Below are positions 43,104 through 55,100 of a stretch of 64,000 bases of DNA, one piece after another. The translations under genes were made by a program, and so were the position numbers. The DNA is from Peptostreptococcus sp. D1. GTDB taxonomy: Bacteria; Bacillota; Clostridia; Peptostreptococcales; Peptostreptococcaceae. Numbering within the stretch: position 1 is the stretch's first letter; the number at the start of each line of letters is the position of its first letter. Under the pieces are notes generated by a model. It saw nothing but the letters and a program-made list of their open reading frames with translations. It did no database searches and was not told the DNA's origin. Location: the NCBI RefSeq assembly GCF_900112955.1, contig NZ_FONP01000004.1, positions 92,465-156,464 of the forward strand, read 5' to 3'.

Positions 43104-46100
43104 CTAATCAATATATACCTTTGAAGACATCTCAGCTTGATCTACCTCAACAACAAGCTTTAGCGGAATCCTATTTTTCATCTCTTCCATATGTGAAATC
43201 ACTCCTATACTCAAGGTCAAACTCTTTAAATTTTCGAGTGATTCCATAACTACATCAAGCAGCTCTTCATCCAATGTTCCAAAGCCCTCGTCAAGGAAGA
43301 AAAATTCCAAAGGTGCTGACCCCTTTAGCTGTATTTGCGAGGATAGAGCTAGTGCCAAGGCTAGTGAGGTTAGAAAAGTTTCACCTCCTGATAGTGTATC
43401 TGCTGATCTTCTCAACCCACCGTTATAATTATCCCTCACAACAAACATATACTCGGAATTAATCTCCAGAGAATATCTGCCATTTGTAATTTTATTCAAC
43501 CTCTTCGAAGCGTCTACAACAATATTTTTCAAGTAAATTTTGGATAAAAACTCAACAAAGCGATTACCTCTCATCACCTTTTCCAAGCTATCAATATTAT
43601 CTTTTTCGATCTGTTTTTTAGACAGCTCATCAGAAATTTTCCTGGAGATCTCCATATTTTTTTGCAGCTCTCTATGGATAGCCTCAAGTCCCGACTTGTT
43701 ATTTTTTTCTTTTTCGATTTCGTCTTTTAGAAGACTTACATTTGATTTGCGTTCTTCCAATTCTTCATCCGATATATTTCTACCATCTAGCTTGACGATA
43801 TTGTCAGTGTGCCTAACTCTTAATTCACTCGTTTTCTTCTCAAAAATGTCAATTTCGCTAGTGATAGACAAGAGCATTTCATCACTGACAATAGAATTTT
43901 TTACAGCTTCAAAATCATCAAAGCCATGAATATTCATAAGAGCTATTATAGAATTTTCCGTTTTTTCGACATATTCTCCCGCCGCTTTGTTTTCAATAGC
44001 TATAGCCTTGATTTCATTTTCAGTATTCTTCAAATTTTCTTTAAGAGCTTCTACTTCACTTAAAGCAAATAAATATTTATTTTCAAACTCAGTGATAAAA
44101 TTATCTACAAGGCTTACGAGATTTTTAACATATATGCTTTTATCATCTATAATATTGCTTTCTTCAAATCCAAATTCTTCGATTTTTTTTATTATAACGT
44201 TCAATGAAGCTTCAAAAGAAGTCTTCTCAAATCCCAATTTTTTATATAGCTTTGATTTTTTTTCACTCAAATGTTTTTTATCTGATTGAAGTGACAGTAA
44301 TTTTCCAGATATTTCATTTTTTTGTTTTTCTAAGCCTTCTATTTTTTTCTTAGCTTCCTCTAGCTTACGAGAAAAATCTTCATAGTTTATTTCTTTTTCA
44401 TCAAAATTTTTTATTTCATCTTCAATTTTTTCCAGCTCTTCCTCTTTAAAAGGAACGTGCTTCAATTCATTTTCTAATAAACTAATTCTCGAAGTAATTC
44501 TCGAAATGCTAGATAATACAGATTTTTCAGAAGCCAAAAGCTCAACCTTCAGCTTTTCAATTTCACTTTTTTCCAAATCTAGCTTTGACCGTTTCGACTG
44601 AGCATTTAAAATATTTTCGGCAACTAAAAGCTTTAATTTTCTCTGCTCGTTTTTTAACTGTTCTATTATTTCAACCTCAGCCTTTAATTTTGTAATATCT
44701 CTATATCCCTTTTTTTCTAAAGCTGTATTTTTATCTTCATCCAAAGCGTACAATAAATTTCTCAAATCATTGACAATATTTTTTAAAGAATCAAGCTTCA
44801 CTGACAAATCATACGACTTTTTTTCCAATGCAAGTATTTCTTTATTTATTTTTTGGTCATTATACAAATCAATTTTCTTATTTATTTCTAATTTCTCGAT
44901 TTTAGAGTTGCAAACAGGACAATTATCCCCCTCGTGAAAATGCTTAGACCACTCAGCCCTTAGCTTATTTGCCAAATTTTCATATTCAAATCTATCCCTT
45001 TCCTTCTTCAAGTAAATCAGCCTTTTATCAATATTTAGAAGTAAATTTTCAAGCATCCTGATTTCCTTACTGTTATCATCAATTTTTCTTGAATTTTGAA
45101 TGTAGTCAAAATCTATTTTGTTCAACCTTTCCTCTAATTGAGAAACCTCGCCGATTTCTTTGTGTAAAGACATAATTTGCTTGTCCATTTTATCAAATTC
45201 GTTCTCATCTAGAGTTTTAATTTGCTCTTGACTTGTCAATAGCTCAATAATGTTTCCAATTTCTTCATCCTTCTTATCAAGCCTTCCATTTATAGCTTCT
45301 ATTTTTTTTTCCAGCCTTTGTAGGGATTTTTTTTCAGATTCTAACTCATGTTTATTGTCATATAATTCTTTGGTCAATCTGATAAGCAAATCCAAGCCTT
45401 TCTTCAATTCCAATACTCTTTCTCTGTCATCTTTTTCAATCTTATTTACTTCACATTTTTCCTTTAATAGCTGGACTCGTGAATATTCAGACTCAAGCAT
45501 TTCTTCCAAGTTATTTTTTTGATGGCTGGATTCTTCTATTTTATCCATCAATTTTAGAATTTCAGATTTTACAGATTCCAATTCGACGCTAAACTGAAAT
45601 ATCTCATCATATTTATCAAGTAGTATTTCCAAATCCTTTCTCATAAGCTTCAAATCTGGTATAATATCGTAATTCTTTTTTGATGCTTCAAAATTATTCT
45701 TCAATTTATCAAGCGACTCCAACAAACTTTTCTGTTCATTTTCTAGCTTCAATAATTTGACACTATTTTTTTTAATCTTCAAATTCCCCTCTTCCAAAGA
45801 TACGATGCTTGGCAAGATAATCGATGCCTTGCTAGCTTTATCAATCATCTTTTTTTTGACATCTATTATATCCCTACTTTTCTCCAATCCTTCCAGTTCC
45901 TTAGATAAAACTAAATTCTCTGAACATAGATTATATACAAGCTGATCCTCTTCAAGCTTTTCGTTTTCAAACAAAAGCTTTTTGTCAAGAGCTTTAATCA
46001 TATCCTTCAAATTCTTAATTTTTTCATCCAAATCTCCAATACTCTCATCTGTTACACTCGAATATTCGGATAATCTGCCTTTTAAAACCTCCAGCTCCCC

Positions 46101-46691
46101 AGAAATAATATTTCTTTTTTTTATAATTTTTGAAGTCAGCTTCGAGCCATACTCCTCAAGGTTAAAAATCCTCTCAAGCATATTTCTTCTGTCTTTTCCA
46201 CCCAAGCTTAAAAACTCGCTAAATTTTCCCTGTGGCAAAACTACAGACCTTAGAAAATCACTTTCTTCAAGACCTATTATTTCTTTGATCGCTTGATTTA
46301 CATCTCCAACCTTGTCAGCTATTACTATTATATTTCCCATTTCATCTTTTTTTACCAGCTTTACATAGTCGCTTCTCGATGTAGATTTTGACGCTCCAGA
46401 GCTTCTTTTAAATCTTCTAGATACGATATATGTATTTCTATCAATACCCTCTCCTATCTGAAATTCGTATTCAATACTCGCCTTTTCAGAATTTGAATTG
46501 ATAAACTCTTTTGTCCCTCTTGCAATATTTCCATATAGGCTTAGAGTAATCGCATCTAATATAGTCGACTTTCCACTTCCTGTTTTTCCGAATATACCGA
46601 AAATCCCTTTTGATATAAGGGCTTCAAAGTCAATTACCTGTTTTTTTCTATAGCTATTCAGTCCTTCTATTTCCAATCTAATAGGCTTCAT
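43104..46691 (-). CDS. sbcC: Exonuclease subunit SbcC (Rad50-type ATPase)
   Basis: With SbcD it cleaves hairpins and processes double-strand ends. Walker A is GIFGKTGSGKST near residue 38. Long coiled coils flank the zinc hook NCPVCNSK near residue 590, and the C-terminal ABC signature LSGGETFLTSLALALALSS and Walker B FFFLDEGFGTLD complete the ATPase. Length is 1195. The longest frame begins at a TTG; GGAGGAG spaced 7 nt supports the ATG at 46691. It overlaps the end of sbcD by 14 bp, so the two are translationally coupled. It is the last gene of the DNA-end-processing run. Confidence 0.96.
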   Translation of the reverse strand: MKPIRLEIEGLNSYRKKQVIDFEALISKGIFGIFGKTGSGKSTILDAITLSLYGNIARGTKEFINSNSEKASIEYEFQIGEGIDRNTYIVSRRFKRSSGASKSTSRSDYVKLVKKDEMGNIIVIADKVGDVNQAIKEIIGLEESDFLRSVVLPQGKFSEFLSLGGKDRRNMLERIFNLEEYGSKLTSKIIKKRNIISGELEVLKGRLSEYSSVTDESIGDLDEKIKNLKDMIKALDKKLLFENEKLEEDQLVYNLCSENLVLSKELEGLEKSRDIIDVKKKMIDKASKASIILPSIVSLEEGNLKIKKNSVKLLKLENEQKSLLESLDKLKNNFEASKKNYDIIPDLKLMRKDLEILLDKYDEIFQFSVELESVKSEILKLMDKIEESSHQKNNLEEMLESEYSRVQLLKEKCEVNKIEKDDRERVLELKKGLDLLIRLTKELYDNKHELESEKKSLQRLEKKIEAINGRLDKKDEEIGNIIELLTSQEQIKTLDENEFDKMDKQIMSLHKEIGEVSQLEERLNKIDFDYIQNSRKIDDNSKEIRMLENLLLNIDKRLIYLKKERDRFEYENLANKLRAEWSKHFHEGDNCPVCNSKIEKLEINKKIDLYNDQKINKEILALEKKSYDLSVKLDSLKNIVNDLRNLLYALDEDKNTALEKKGYRDITKLKAEVEIIEQLKNEQRKLKLLVAENILNAQSKRSKLDLEKSEIEKLKVELLASEKSVLSSISRITSRISLLENELKHVPFKEEELEKIEDEIKNFDEKEINYEDFSRKLEEAKKKIEGLEKQKNEISGKLLSLQSDKKHLSEKKSKLYKKLGFEKTSFEASLNVIIKKIEEFGFEESNIIDDKSIYVKNLVSLVDNFITEFENKYLFALSEVEALKENLKNTENEIKAIAIENKAAGEYVEKTENSIIALMNIHGFDDFEAVKNSIVSDEMLLSITSEIDIFEKKTSELRVRHTDNIVKLDGRNISDEELEERKSNVSLLKDEIEKEKNNKSGLEAIHRELQKNMEISRKISDELSKKQIEKDNIDSLEKVMRGNRFVEFLSKIYLKNIVVDASKRLNKITNGRYSLEINSEYMFVVRDNYNGGLRRSADTLSGGETFLTSLALALALSSQIQLKGSAPLEFFFLDEGFGTLDEELLDVVMESLENLKSLTLSIGVISHMEEMKNRIPLKLVVEVDQAEMSSKVYID

Positions 46692-47916
46692 CTTCAAACT
46701 CCTCCATATCAGAAGAAACTATTGTTTTAAACAGTTTCATAACATCTTCACTCGGTTCCAAGCCAGAATTTTGCTCCTTATAAAAATCAGAAAAATACTG
46801 TGAAATATTGTTCTTATTGATTTCTACTATTTCCTCTGCAGGAAGCTCTTCGGAATTCCTAACAATAGGCTTTATTTCAACTATATCCTTCATCAATTTT
46901 TTCATCTCTCTAATGCTATTCTGGTCAATCACATCATCTGTAATAATATCAAAATATGCAAAAATTTCTTGTCCTACATTCCTTTCACATACCTCCAAGG
47001 CATTCTGAACATCATCACATTCAAATACCTCTATTCGTTTATAGCTATCAATATATCTTTCTCTTATCTCCGGCTCTTTTCCTACTTCTAAATCAACAAT
47101 TCTCACAGATTTAACAGTATTTCTCTCTCCCTTACTGTACTGAATCGGAGAACCTGAATAATACGCATTCAAGGATTTTGATGCAGTTTGTGGTTTGTGA
47201 ATATGACCTAATGCTGTATACTGAGATTTCTGTGGCAGGTCATTTTTTCCAACTAGCAAAGTTCCACCCAATTCAATTCTTCTTTCTGAATCAGAAACCT
47301 CACTTCCTACCACGAAAAGATGAGAAACAGCTATATTTATTTCATCGTCATTGTAGTATTTCTCTCTTTCTAAAAAGAACTCTCCGACCTTTTGTGAATA
47401 AGTTTTTTGGAGCTCATGCTCATCATCGAAATCCTCAAAGGATTCATTTAGTCTTTTCTCACTCGGATATGGCAAAGACAAAATATTTATAACACTCTTT
47501 TTGTCATCATTAATCCTAAGCTTAGTAAAGCCGGATTTAGCTTCAATAACTTCAAATCCGTCAAAGCTTGAAATCATAGCCTTGCTGTTAGGATATCCCA
47601 AAATAATAATTCCATTTGTCAGAGCCATACCATTTATTGCCTCTAGCCTTTCTGGATTATCGTGATTTCCAGCGATTACAAAAACACATCTCCTTCCATT
47701 TTCCGATAATCTTATAACAGTGTTGTAAAATAATTTCTCTGCAATCGCTGGAGGATTAGACGTATCATAAATATCACCGGCTATCACAACAATATCAGCA
47801 TTTTCCTCATTTACAATTTTAATAAAATCATCACAAAACTTTTTTTGCTCATCAATTCTAGATCTACCTTCAAGGCTTTTACCTAAATGCCAATCAGATG
47901 TATGAATAATCCTCAT
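46678..47916 (-). CDS. sbcD: Exonuclease subunit SbcD (Mre11-type nuclease)
   Basis: Metallophosphoesterase nuclease of the SbcCD complex. The metal-binding motifs are in order: HTSDWHLGK (residues 5-13), VIAGDIYDTSNPP, VIAGNHDNPERL and the later ALGHIHKPQ. Length (412) is standard. It lies 146 bp downstream of addA with no clear terminator in the gap, and overlaps sbcC. Confidence 0.96.
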   Translation of the reverse strand: MRIIHTSDWHLGKSLEGRSRIDEQKKFCDDFIKIVNEENADIVVIAGDIYDTSNPPAIAEKLFYNTVIRLSENGRRCVFVIAGNHDNPERLEAINGMALTNGIIILGYPNSKAMISSFDGFEVIEAKSGFTKLRINDDKKSVINILSLPYPSEKRLNESFEDFDDEHELQKTYSQKVGEFFLEREKYYNDDEINIAVSHLFVVGSEVSDSERRIELGGTLLVGKNDLPQKSQYTALGHIHKPQTASKSLNAYYSGSPIQYSKGERNTVKSVRIVDLEVGKEPEIRERYIDSYKRIEVFECDDVQNALEVCERNVGQEIFAYFDIITDDVIDQNSIREMKKLMKDIVEIKPIVRNSEELPAEEIVEINKNNISQYFSDFYKEQNSGLEPSEDVMKLFKTIVSSDMEEFEDEAY

Positions 47917-48062
47917 CTTATCCTAAACCAACCTTCCTTATTATTTTATCAGTAAATTGCCTTTTCTTATCATTAGCAACAGCTTATCTTAATTATTGGC
48001 ATTATCTTATTTCATCAATAAATTAACTTATCTAAGCTCACTACTTTTACAGCTGCAATAGC

Positions 48063-51000
48063 TTAGATTTTAACTAATTCACCTATCCCAAATAAATATA
48101 TATACTTGCTTTCGACCTCTTTTCCAGATATATCCTCAATCGCCTTTTTATAATACTCCAATTGAATTTTATATCTTGAAACAACTTCACTTAAGTTATT
48201 TTCGTCAACATAATCAGTTTTGTAGTCAATTAATATAAGCTTTCCATTTCTATTTTCAAAAAATAAGTCGATAATACCAACCAACATCAGCCTCTCATTA
48301 TCATTGATATTTTCTTGCGGATATAATTCATTTACACGAATGCTATAGTTGATTGCCTTTTCTCTATATAGCCTTCCCCTGCTCTGAGCATCTAATATTT
48401 GCGTAAAAATATCACTCCTAATAAATTTTACTATCCTTGTAGCATTAATCGTGTTCGCCTCTTCAGTTGACAGTATTTTTTTCCCTACTAAAGCCTTTAT
48501 TTGATTTTCTATTTCCCATCTGAGTCTCGCATTATCTGTCAAAATATCCTTGAACCTAGCAAAATCCAACAGCTGCATTACAAGATGGAAGATTGTACCC
48601 TTTTCACTAGAAGAAAATTCCACACCAACTTGTGCAGTATGCATAAAATTAGGCACCTTAAAATCTATATTTCTACTCTGCTTGAAATATTTTTCATGAT
48701 ATTCCTCATCGTCATCGAAAATCTTTTTAATCTCGGAAACAGATATACTAGACGGCTTGCTTGAACTGCTTTCATACCTATATGAAGTATTAAAATTATT
48801 CTTCAATATTTCGACTATATTATTATCAATTTTTATATCTTTAGCTACCTCAATATCAGCTTTATCGATTTCAGATCCCTCAATATAATACTTGATGCTT
48901 TCAATTCCCTCAATGCTATATTTATGGGTATCATTTTTCTTTAAGTCATCGTTATCAACATCTCCTGCTTTAATATCCGAATTACTTTCATTCAAACGTT
49001 CGATGACATTTTCAACCAATTTGCGATGATTCTCTATCAAATTCTTATTTTCAGCAACTATATCTACATTGTTCGATACACCAATAGACCATTTGCAATC
49101 ACCATAGCCCAAATATTTCATTTCTTCTCCATACACATTAATAAACTTATCTCTTTGTGCCAAATTCACAATAGCTGGCATAATCCAGTCCAAGAAACTG
49201 TTCTTTGACAATATCTCATAGCTATCAAGGTTACCATCCTCATCAGTTTGGAAGCTTTCCCACTTCGGTAGCTCATTATTCACAAAGGCTTTAATACCTC
49301 CTGTGATTATTAGCTTCTCTTTAGCTCTAGTCATAGCAACGTAAAGTAACCTCATTGACTCCGCCAACATCTCATTCCTATGTGTACTCTTTATTCTATT
49401 TTTGATATAGCTGTTATAGCTAACGTTATTTTCAATGTCAAATACAGTAGGACCATATCCATATTTAGAATGAAGAAAAAGATTACTGTCGTCTTGGTTT
49501 AGCTTAAACCTTCTATCGGCATTAGCCAGAATTACTACAGGGAACTCCAAGCCCTTACTCTTATGTATACTCATTATTCTCACCAAATTTGCATCATCAG
49601 ACACATTTTTTGCCTCACCCAAATCAACCGACTTGTTTTTCAATCTCTCAATATAGTTGATAAAGTTAAAAATACCTCTAAATGATGAGCCTTCAAACTG
49701 TCTTGCTCTTTCATACAGTAGCTTCAAATTATTCTGTCTCTGTTCGCCCATTTCCAAGACACCTACATAGTTATAGTAATTTGTGTCCTCATAAAGATAC
49801 ATAATCAATTCATCAACCGGCAACAATACAGATTTTTCAATATATCTCTCTAAAGAACTGAAGAAATGAGCTATCTTATTTTTCAAGCCCTCATCAGCAT
49901 CAAATTCTTCTAAATTATCATTTACTTCCTTTAATGCTTGATAAAAATCGCCATTCCTGTTATGCAATCTAATCCTTGAAAGCTCATTTGCATCAAACTC
50001 AAAAATCTCTGATCTCAAAACTGATAAGAGTGGTATATCCTGCATTGGATTGTCGATAATCCTCAGTAAGTTTTCAATCGTGCTGACCTCTAAAGTTGAG
50101 AAATAGCCCGAAGATTGATCAGAATAAGTCGGGATTCCAAGCTCGTACATTTTTTCTTCCAAAATACTCGCCTTTGTCTTTAGAGCTGACATCAGAATAA
50201 CTATATCCCTATACTCAACTCTACGATATTCATTTGTAGCTTTATCAAATACCATAAAATTGCTATCATTATTCTCATTTACCATCTTGTATATGATATT
50301 TGCAATATTCTTTGCTTCAATCTCAAAATTAGTCAAATCCTCATTGTCGCTATCTTCTTCAACAGCTTCATTATCCGAATAATCCTTTACAATTTTGGAT
50401 ATATTCGCTTTGTCCTGATTTTCTGGCACACTGTTTTCAATATCTTTTTCCTCATCTGCCTCTGAATTATTTTTTTTCTTTTCGGACAAATATATTTCAA
50501 TAGGACCACCACAATGACCTGATACCTCAGAGCTCAATTCCTCGAAAAACGCACTCGGATTTAACCTTTCATCATCAGTATAGTCCAGCTCTCCAGTTTC
50601 CTTCTTCATTATCGATTTGAAAATATGATTACATCCCTCCAAAACCTCCGCTCTACTTCTAAAATTATTGTACAGCAATATCTTCTTATCCTCGCCAGCA
50701 TTATCGCCAGTCTTGTAGGTATCATATTTATTCATAAAAATTTCGGGCATAGCTTGCCTAAATCTATAAATACTCTGCTTTACATCACCTACCATAAATC
50801 TATTTGGATAATCACAGCTAGAAACCAATGACAAAATTACCTCCTGAATCATATTGCTGTCTTGGTATTCATCAGTAAAAACCTCTTCATACAAATCCTT
50901 ATATGAATTGGCAACCATTGATGGAACTATCTTTCCATTTTCATCTTTTTCAGATAAAATTTTCAGTGCAAAGCTTTCGATATCTGCAAAATCCATTATT

Positions 51001-52118
51001 CCCAATGACCTTTTCCTATAGCTAAAAGCCTCACGATATTTCAAAACCAGGTTTGAAAGAGATCTCATATACGGATACACTCTATTATGCTCATCAATCA
51101 ATACATTCAGCTCAATACTCAAATCATTAATGCTATTTTCCATTTCATTTTTGATATTTTTAAAGACGTCCTTGTATTCTGAATATATAGAGCTTGACTC
51201 TTCCGACCATTTCTTCGATGCCCTAAAATTAATAAAATTAGAAACATAATTTTTATACTCATATACTGATTTTCCGACATTGTTCCAAGATTCGATATTT
51301 TCTAGCTCCAAAAACGACTTCAATGCATTGTAAACTGATTTTACACCTGAAAACAAATTCACTGCATTTAGATGCATCTTTTCCAAATCTTTGTTTTCAT
51401 CAGTTATATCGACGATTTCTTTTATCTTTCTAATTCTAGATTTTATAATCAAAAATACGTCTTTTGCAGTCGGAATAAGATAGCTATCTATATAAAACTT
51501 CTCATCTTTTCCAACATTGTTAAAAAACTCCGCACTGTCCTCCAGCCATTTCTCCGGATATGGAAATGCACTCACAAACCTATTTATCTTTATCATCAGA
51601 TTTCCAAGTGATTCGTCGCCATTCTTATTTCCATACCATTCAAATATCTTCAACAAATCTTCATCATGAGAATTATATAGGTCATCAAGTAAATCCTCCA
51701 AAACCTCTGCAGAAATAATCCCTATCTCTGTTTCGTCAGCAACCTTAATATCAGGCTCCAAATCGATAACGTGAAAGTTCTCTCTTACAATTTTTCCACA
51801 AAAAGAATCTATAGTAGTTATATCTGCCTTGCTGAGAAGAATCGCCTGTCTTTGAAGATGCTCGTTTTCCGGATCTGAATCCAATGCTTTTTCGATTGCA
51901 ATTCCAACACGCTCCTTCATCTCGGCAGCAGCGGCTCTGGTAAACGTAACGACCAATAGCTTGTCTATATCAATAGGCTTTTCCTTGTCTATTACCAATT
52001 GAATAATTCTCTCTATCATTACGGCTGTTTTTCCAGAACCAGCAGCTGCAGCTACTAGAAGATTACTTCCTCTACTGTCGATAACCTCTCTTTGTTCTTT
52101 TGTCCACTTAGTAGCCAT
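48063..52118 (-). CDS. addA: AddA helicase-nuclease subunit
   Basis: ATP-dependent helicase and nuclease that resects double-strand breaks with AddB. Walker A is NLLVAAAAGSGKTAVM near residue 18. Other helicase motifs include VFTDEYQDSNMIQE (DExx), IMSIHKSKGLEFPVV and LLYVAMTRAKEKL. The C-terminal PD-(D/E)XK nuclease has LILIDYKTDYV. At 1351 residues it is slightly long, with acidic insertions (EADEEKDIENSVPENQ and SDNEAVEEDSDNEDL). The ATG at 52118 overlaps the addB TGA by one base (TGATG), with GGGAGG upstream. Confidence 0.97.
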   Translation of the reverse strand: MATKWTKEQREVIDSRGSNLLVAAAAGSGKTAVMIERIIQLVIDKEKPIDIDKLLVVTFTRAAAAEMKERVGIAIEKALDSDPENEHLQRQAILLSKADITTIDSFCGKIVRENFHVIDLEPDIKVADETEIGIISAEVLEDLLDDLYNSHDEDLLKIFEWYGNKNGDESLGNLMIKINRFVSAFPYPEKWLEDSAEFFNNVGKDEKFYIDSYLIPTAKDVFLIIKSRIRKIKEIVDITDENKDLEKMHLNAVNLFSGVKSVYNALKSFLELENIESWNNVGKSVYEYKNYVSNFINFRASKKWSEESSSIYSEYKDVFKNIKNEMENSINDLSIELNVLIDEHNRVYPYMRSLSNLVLKYREAFSYRKRSLGIMDFADIESFALKILSEKDENGKIVPSMVANSYKDLYEEVFTDEYQDSNMIQEVILSLVSSCDYPNRFMVGDVKQSIYRFRQAMPEIFMNKYDTYKTGDNAGEDKKILLYNNFRSRAEVLEGCNHIFKSIMKKETGELDYTDDERLNPSAFFEELSSEVSGHCGGPIEIYLSEKKKNNSEADEEKDIENSVPENQDKANISKIVKDYSDNEAVEEDSDNEDLTNFEIEAKNIANIIYKMVNENNDSNFMVFDKATNEYRRVEYRDIVILMSALKTKASILEEKMYELGIPTYSDQSSGYFSTLEVSTIENLLRIIDNPMQDIPLLSVLRSEIFEFDANELSRIRLHNRNGDFYQALKEVNDNLEEFDADEGLKNKIAHFFSSLERYIEKSVLLPVDELIMYLYEDTNYYNYVGVLEMGEQRQNNLKLLYERARQFEGSSFRGIFNFINYIERLKNKSVDLGEAKNVSDDANLVRIMSIHKSKGLEFPVVILANADRRFKLNQDDSNLFLHSKYGYGPTVFDIENNVSYNSYIKNRIKSTHRNEMLAESMRLLYVAMTRAKEKLIITGGIKAFVNNELPKWESFQTDEDGNLDSYEILSKNSFLDWIMPAIVNLAQRDKFINVYGEEMKYLGYGDCKWSIGVSNNVDIVAENKNLIENHRKLVENVIERLNESNSDIKAGDVDNDDLKKNDTHKYSIEGIESIKYYIEGSEIDKADIEVAKDIKIDNNIVEILKNNFNTSYRYESSSSKPSSISVSEIKKIFDDDEEYHEKYFKQSRNIDFKVPNFMHTAQVGVEFSSSEKGTIFHLVMQLLDFARFKDILTDNARLRWEIENQIKALVGKKILSTEEANTINATRIVKFIRSDIFTQILDAQSRGRLYREKAINYSIRVNELYPQENINDNERLMLVGIIDLFFENRNGKLILIDYKTDYVDENNLSEVVSRYKIQLEYYKKAIEDISGKEVESKYIYLFGIGELVKI

Positions 52119-55100
52119 CAATCTTCCTCCCTTAGCTTTTTAGTCATAAGAGCCAAAATATCATCATATTGATTTCTGCTCACCAATTTTGAAATATATC
52201 TGTATCGATTGCCCTTTAGCTTATCATCAAACCTACAAACTGAAATATATTCACAATAATCGCAGGGCACACTATTCGAAAATTTCGCTGGCATAATATC
52301 AATATTTCCAGAGTAAATATCCTCACAAATTTCCCTTGATTTTTCAATGACAAACCTGTCAACAATTTCGTACTCATCTATGGTCAAGCCCTTACTATTT
52401 GAATTAAACCTTCCATCCTTAGTCATTTGAACTGAAACAACCTTAGATTTTGTCCCATTATTTTCAAGCTTTTTATCGAATAGCTTTACCACATCTCTGT
52501 CCTTAATAACCAATCCATTCAATAAATTTTCAGATAAATCTCTATCAACAAAATCCTTACTCTCCAAATTCATATACTCACTATGATTTTCAATTCTACT
52601 TATCTTGCTATTAAAATTTGAGTAGAAAAGACCCGCCGGCTTCATTTTTTTATTCTTATTCAATCCCGTAATGGCATTCATATAGACAAACAGCTGTAGC
52701 TGTAATCCATTGTATACTCTATCCAAATCAATACTTCTAGTAGATGATTTATAATCTATCACAGAGCAATATCTTTCACCATCTTTTTCAGCAATATCTA
52801 CCCTGTCGATTTTTCCACGTAGCTTGATACTTTTACCATCATCCAGATCGACCACTATTGGTGGAATCGAATTTTTTCCAAGGAATCCAAACTCAACCTC
52901 AAAACTATTTGGATTGAAATCGCCCTCTCTAATCTGTCTAATCATTCTAGAAATACTCTTTTCAAGTCTTGAATTTATACCTCTCGCAAAATATCGATAT
53001 TTTTCAGATGTATTTAAAATATAATTTCCAGATCTTTCAAATATACTTTCACTTATTATGCCTATCTGATTTGAAATATAGCTTTCACTGATATCTCTCC
53101 AATCCAAACCATCCTTGGCTATATTCTTTGAAAACTCATCCAAAATTTTATGAGAATAAGTACCAGAATCCAATGGCGAAAAAGAGTATATTTCCCTCTC
53201 CTTTGCCTTTAAACCATATGTCATAAAAAACGAAAACGGGCAATATGAATACTTTTCAAGCCTTGACACACTATAGCTTCGGCTATTATACAGCTCATTC
53301 GCCATAGAAACGCTCAGTTTTCCAGCACTATTAAAATAGTTTTTTGCTCTGTATGCCTTGATCAGCTTTTCTCTATAATCAGAATCATTGTAAAAGAAAT
53401 AAAAAACACTTTTCCATGAGTTGTCTTCCTCAACTTTTTTTATATTCCTTATCAGCAATTCAAACATCTTATGTTTATCCATAGCTTCAAGATTTACAGT
53501 ATTGAAAGCATCTATAACATGAGTAGTAACCTTTAGAGTAGGAAATATTCCACCCAGCTTTTTAATCAAGGACGACGGTCTAAGTGATTTCCCCTCCAGA
53601 CTTGCAAGAGGATAAGATATGTATAGCAAGCCCTTGGATGAACTCATCGCCTTATAAACAAGAAACTGCTCATCATAGACCTTACTTTCAAAATTTGAGT
53701 CGAATACAACACCACTCTTATTCAGCTTTTCCTTATCATAATCACTAATCAGGGCATTGTCGCTTACAGTCGATGGGAATATACCATCATTTACACCGAG
53801 TATAAACAGAGCCTTTGTATTTGGATTTTTCATTCTATCAATGCTTGTAACGAGAACCTGATCTCTAGCTGGAGGTATTATACCTAACTCAATTTCTGAA
53901 ATATGGCTTTCCATTAAGTTGATAAATTTTTCAATGCCAATTTTTTCATCACCCATAAACTCCACAAGCTCATCAAGCATCTCCACAAAAATATTCCATA
54001 CCTGAGCATATTCCTTTGCCTTGTACAAATCCTCTCTGGACTCAAAATCAGCAATTATTTTTTCTAGAGCTTGAGGTAATTCAATCTCTAATGTAAACTC
54101 ATAAAGATATTTACAAATTTCTGCAACAGTATTTCTCCCCTTCAGCTTTTCACTCAAATTTGATATTGGAGTCATGACACTTTCTCTGACTCTATTTATA
54201 TCGTTAATTTCCTCTGACAATTTTTCTAAAGCTGCCTTATCATCCTCTGCTTCCACATTTCTGCTGACCTTGTCTTTCCAAATATCAAACCACTTCCTGC
54301 CCTTTATCCCATTTGCCAGCACAAAATTTTCCAATTTATGAACAGAATCGTTATCAATATTTACAAGACCACTTTTCAAATATTGAAAAACAGAGGAATA
54401 GGAATAATTTTCTTTCTTCATATTCAATATCGAAAAAATCAATACTATAAATGGATTATTTTTCGCTGAAATTTTCTCATCAAGGAAAATATTTACTCCA
54501 CTTTTCTCAAAAACCCCCTTGATAATGTGTGAATACGTATCCATATTTCTTGAGCATATAGTGATTTCGTTATATCTAAAGCCCTTCTTTTTTACCAGCC
54601 TTTCGACTTCGTTTAGTACAAAATCCACCTCATCATAATAGTTTCCAAATTCATCAATTCTAATTGGTAAATCACATTTTTCACAAAAAACCCTAGGTCT
54701 AAATTCACTAATATTTTTCTCTAAATGTAGTAAAGCATTATTATCTACATTTTTACTATTTACAGTTCTATTATTTAGAGTTTTACTATTTACAATTCTA
54801 TTATTTAAAGTTTTATTATTTACAATTTCATTTTCTATAATTTTGTTATCAATAATTTTATCATCAATATTTTTATTTTCTAAACAGTTCAAATTTATAT
54901 CTTTTAGTCGTGGTATTTTATTTCTCCTACAGATTTCATTTATTTTTAAATATGAAATATTAGTCTTTGAAAATACTCCATTTTTTGAGCTTAGCCTTTT
55001 TAGATCTGTAGTTAAGGAAAAATACATATTCTTTGAAATCTTTGCCAAATTTTCGATAATATCATACTGTAGTGGCGTAAAGCCAGTATACTCATCGACA

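Noticed and set aside
54751..54870. CRISPR or mobile element repeats
   Set aside because: Units abut, keep the addB frame and have no spacers or terminal inverted repeats.
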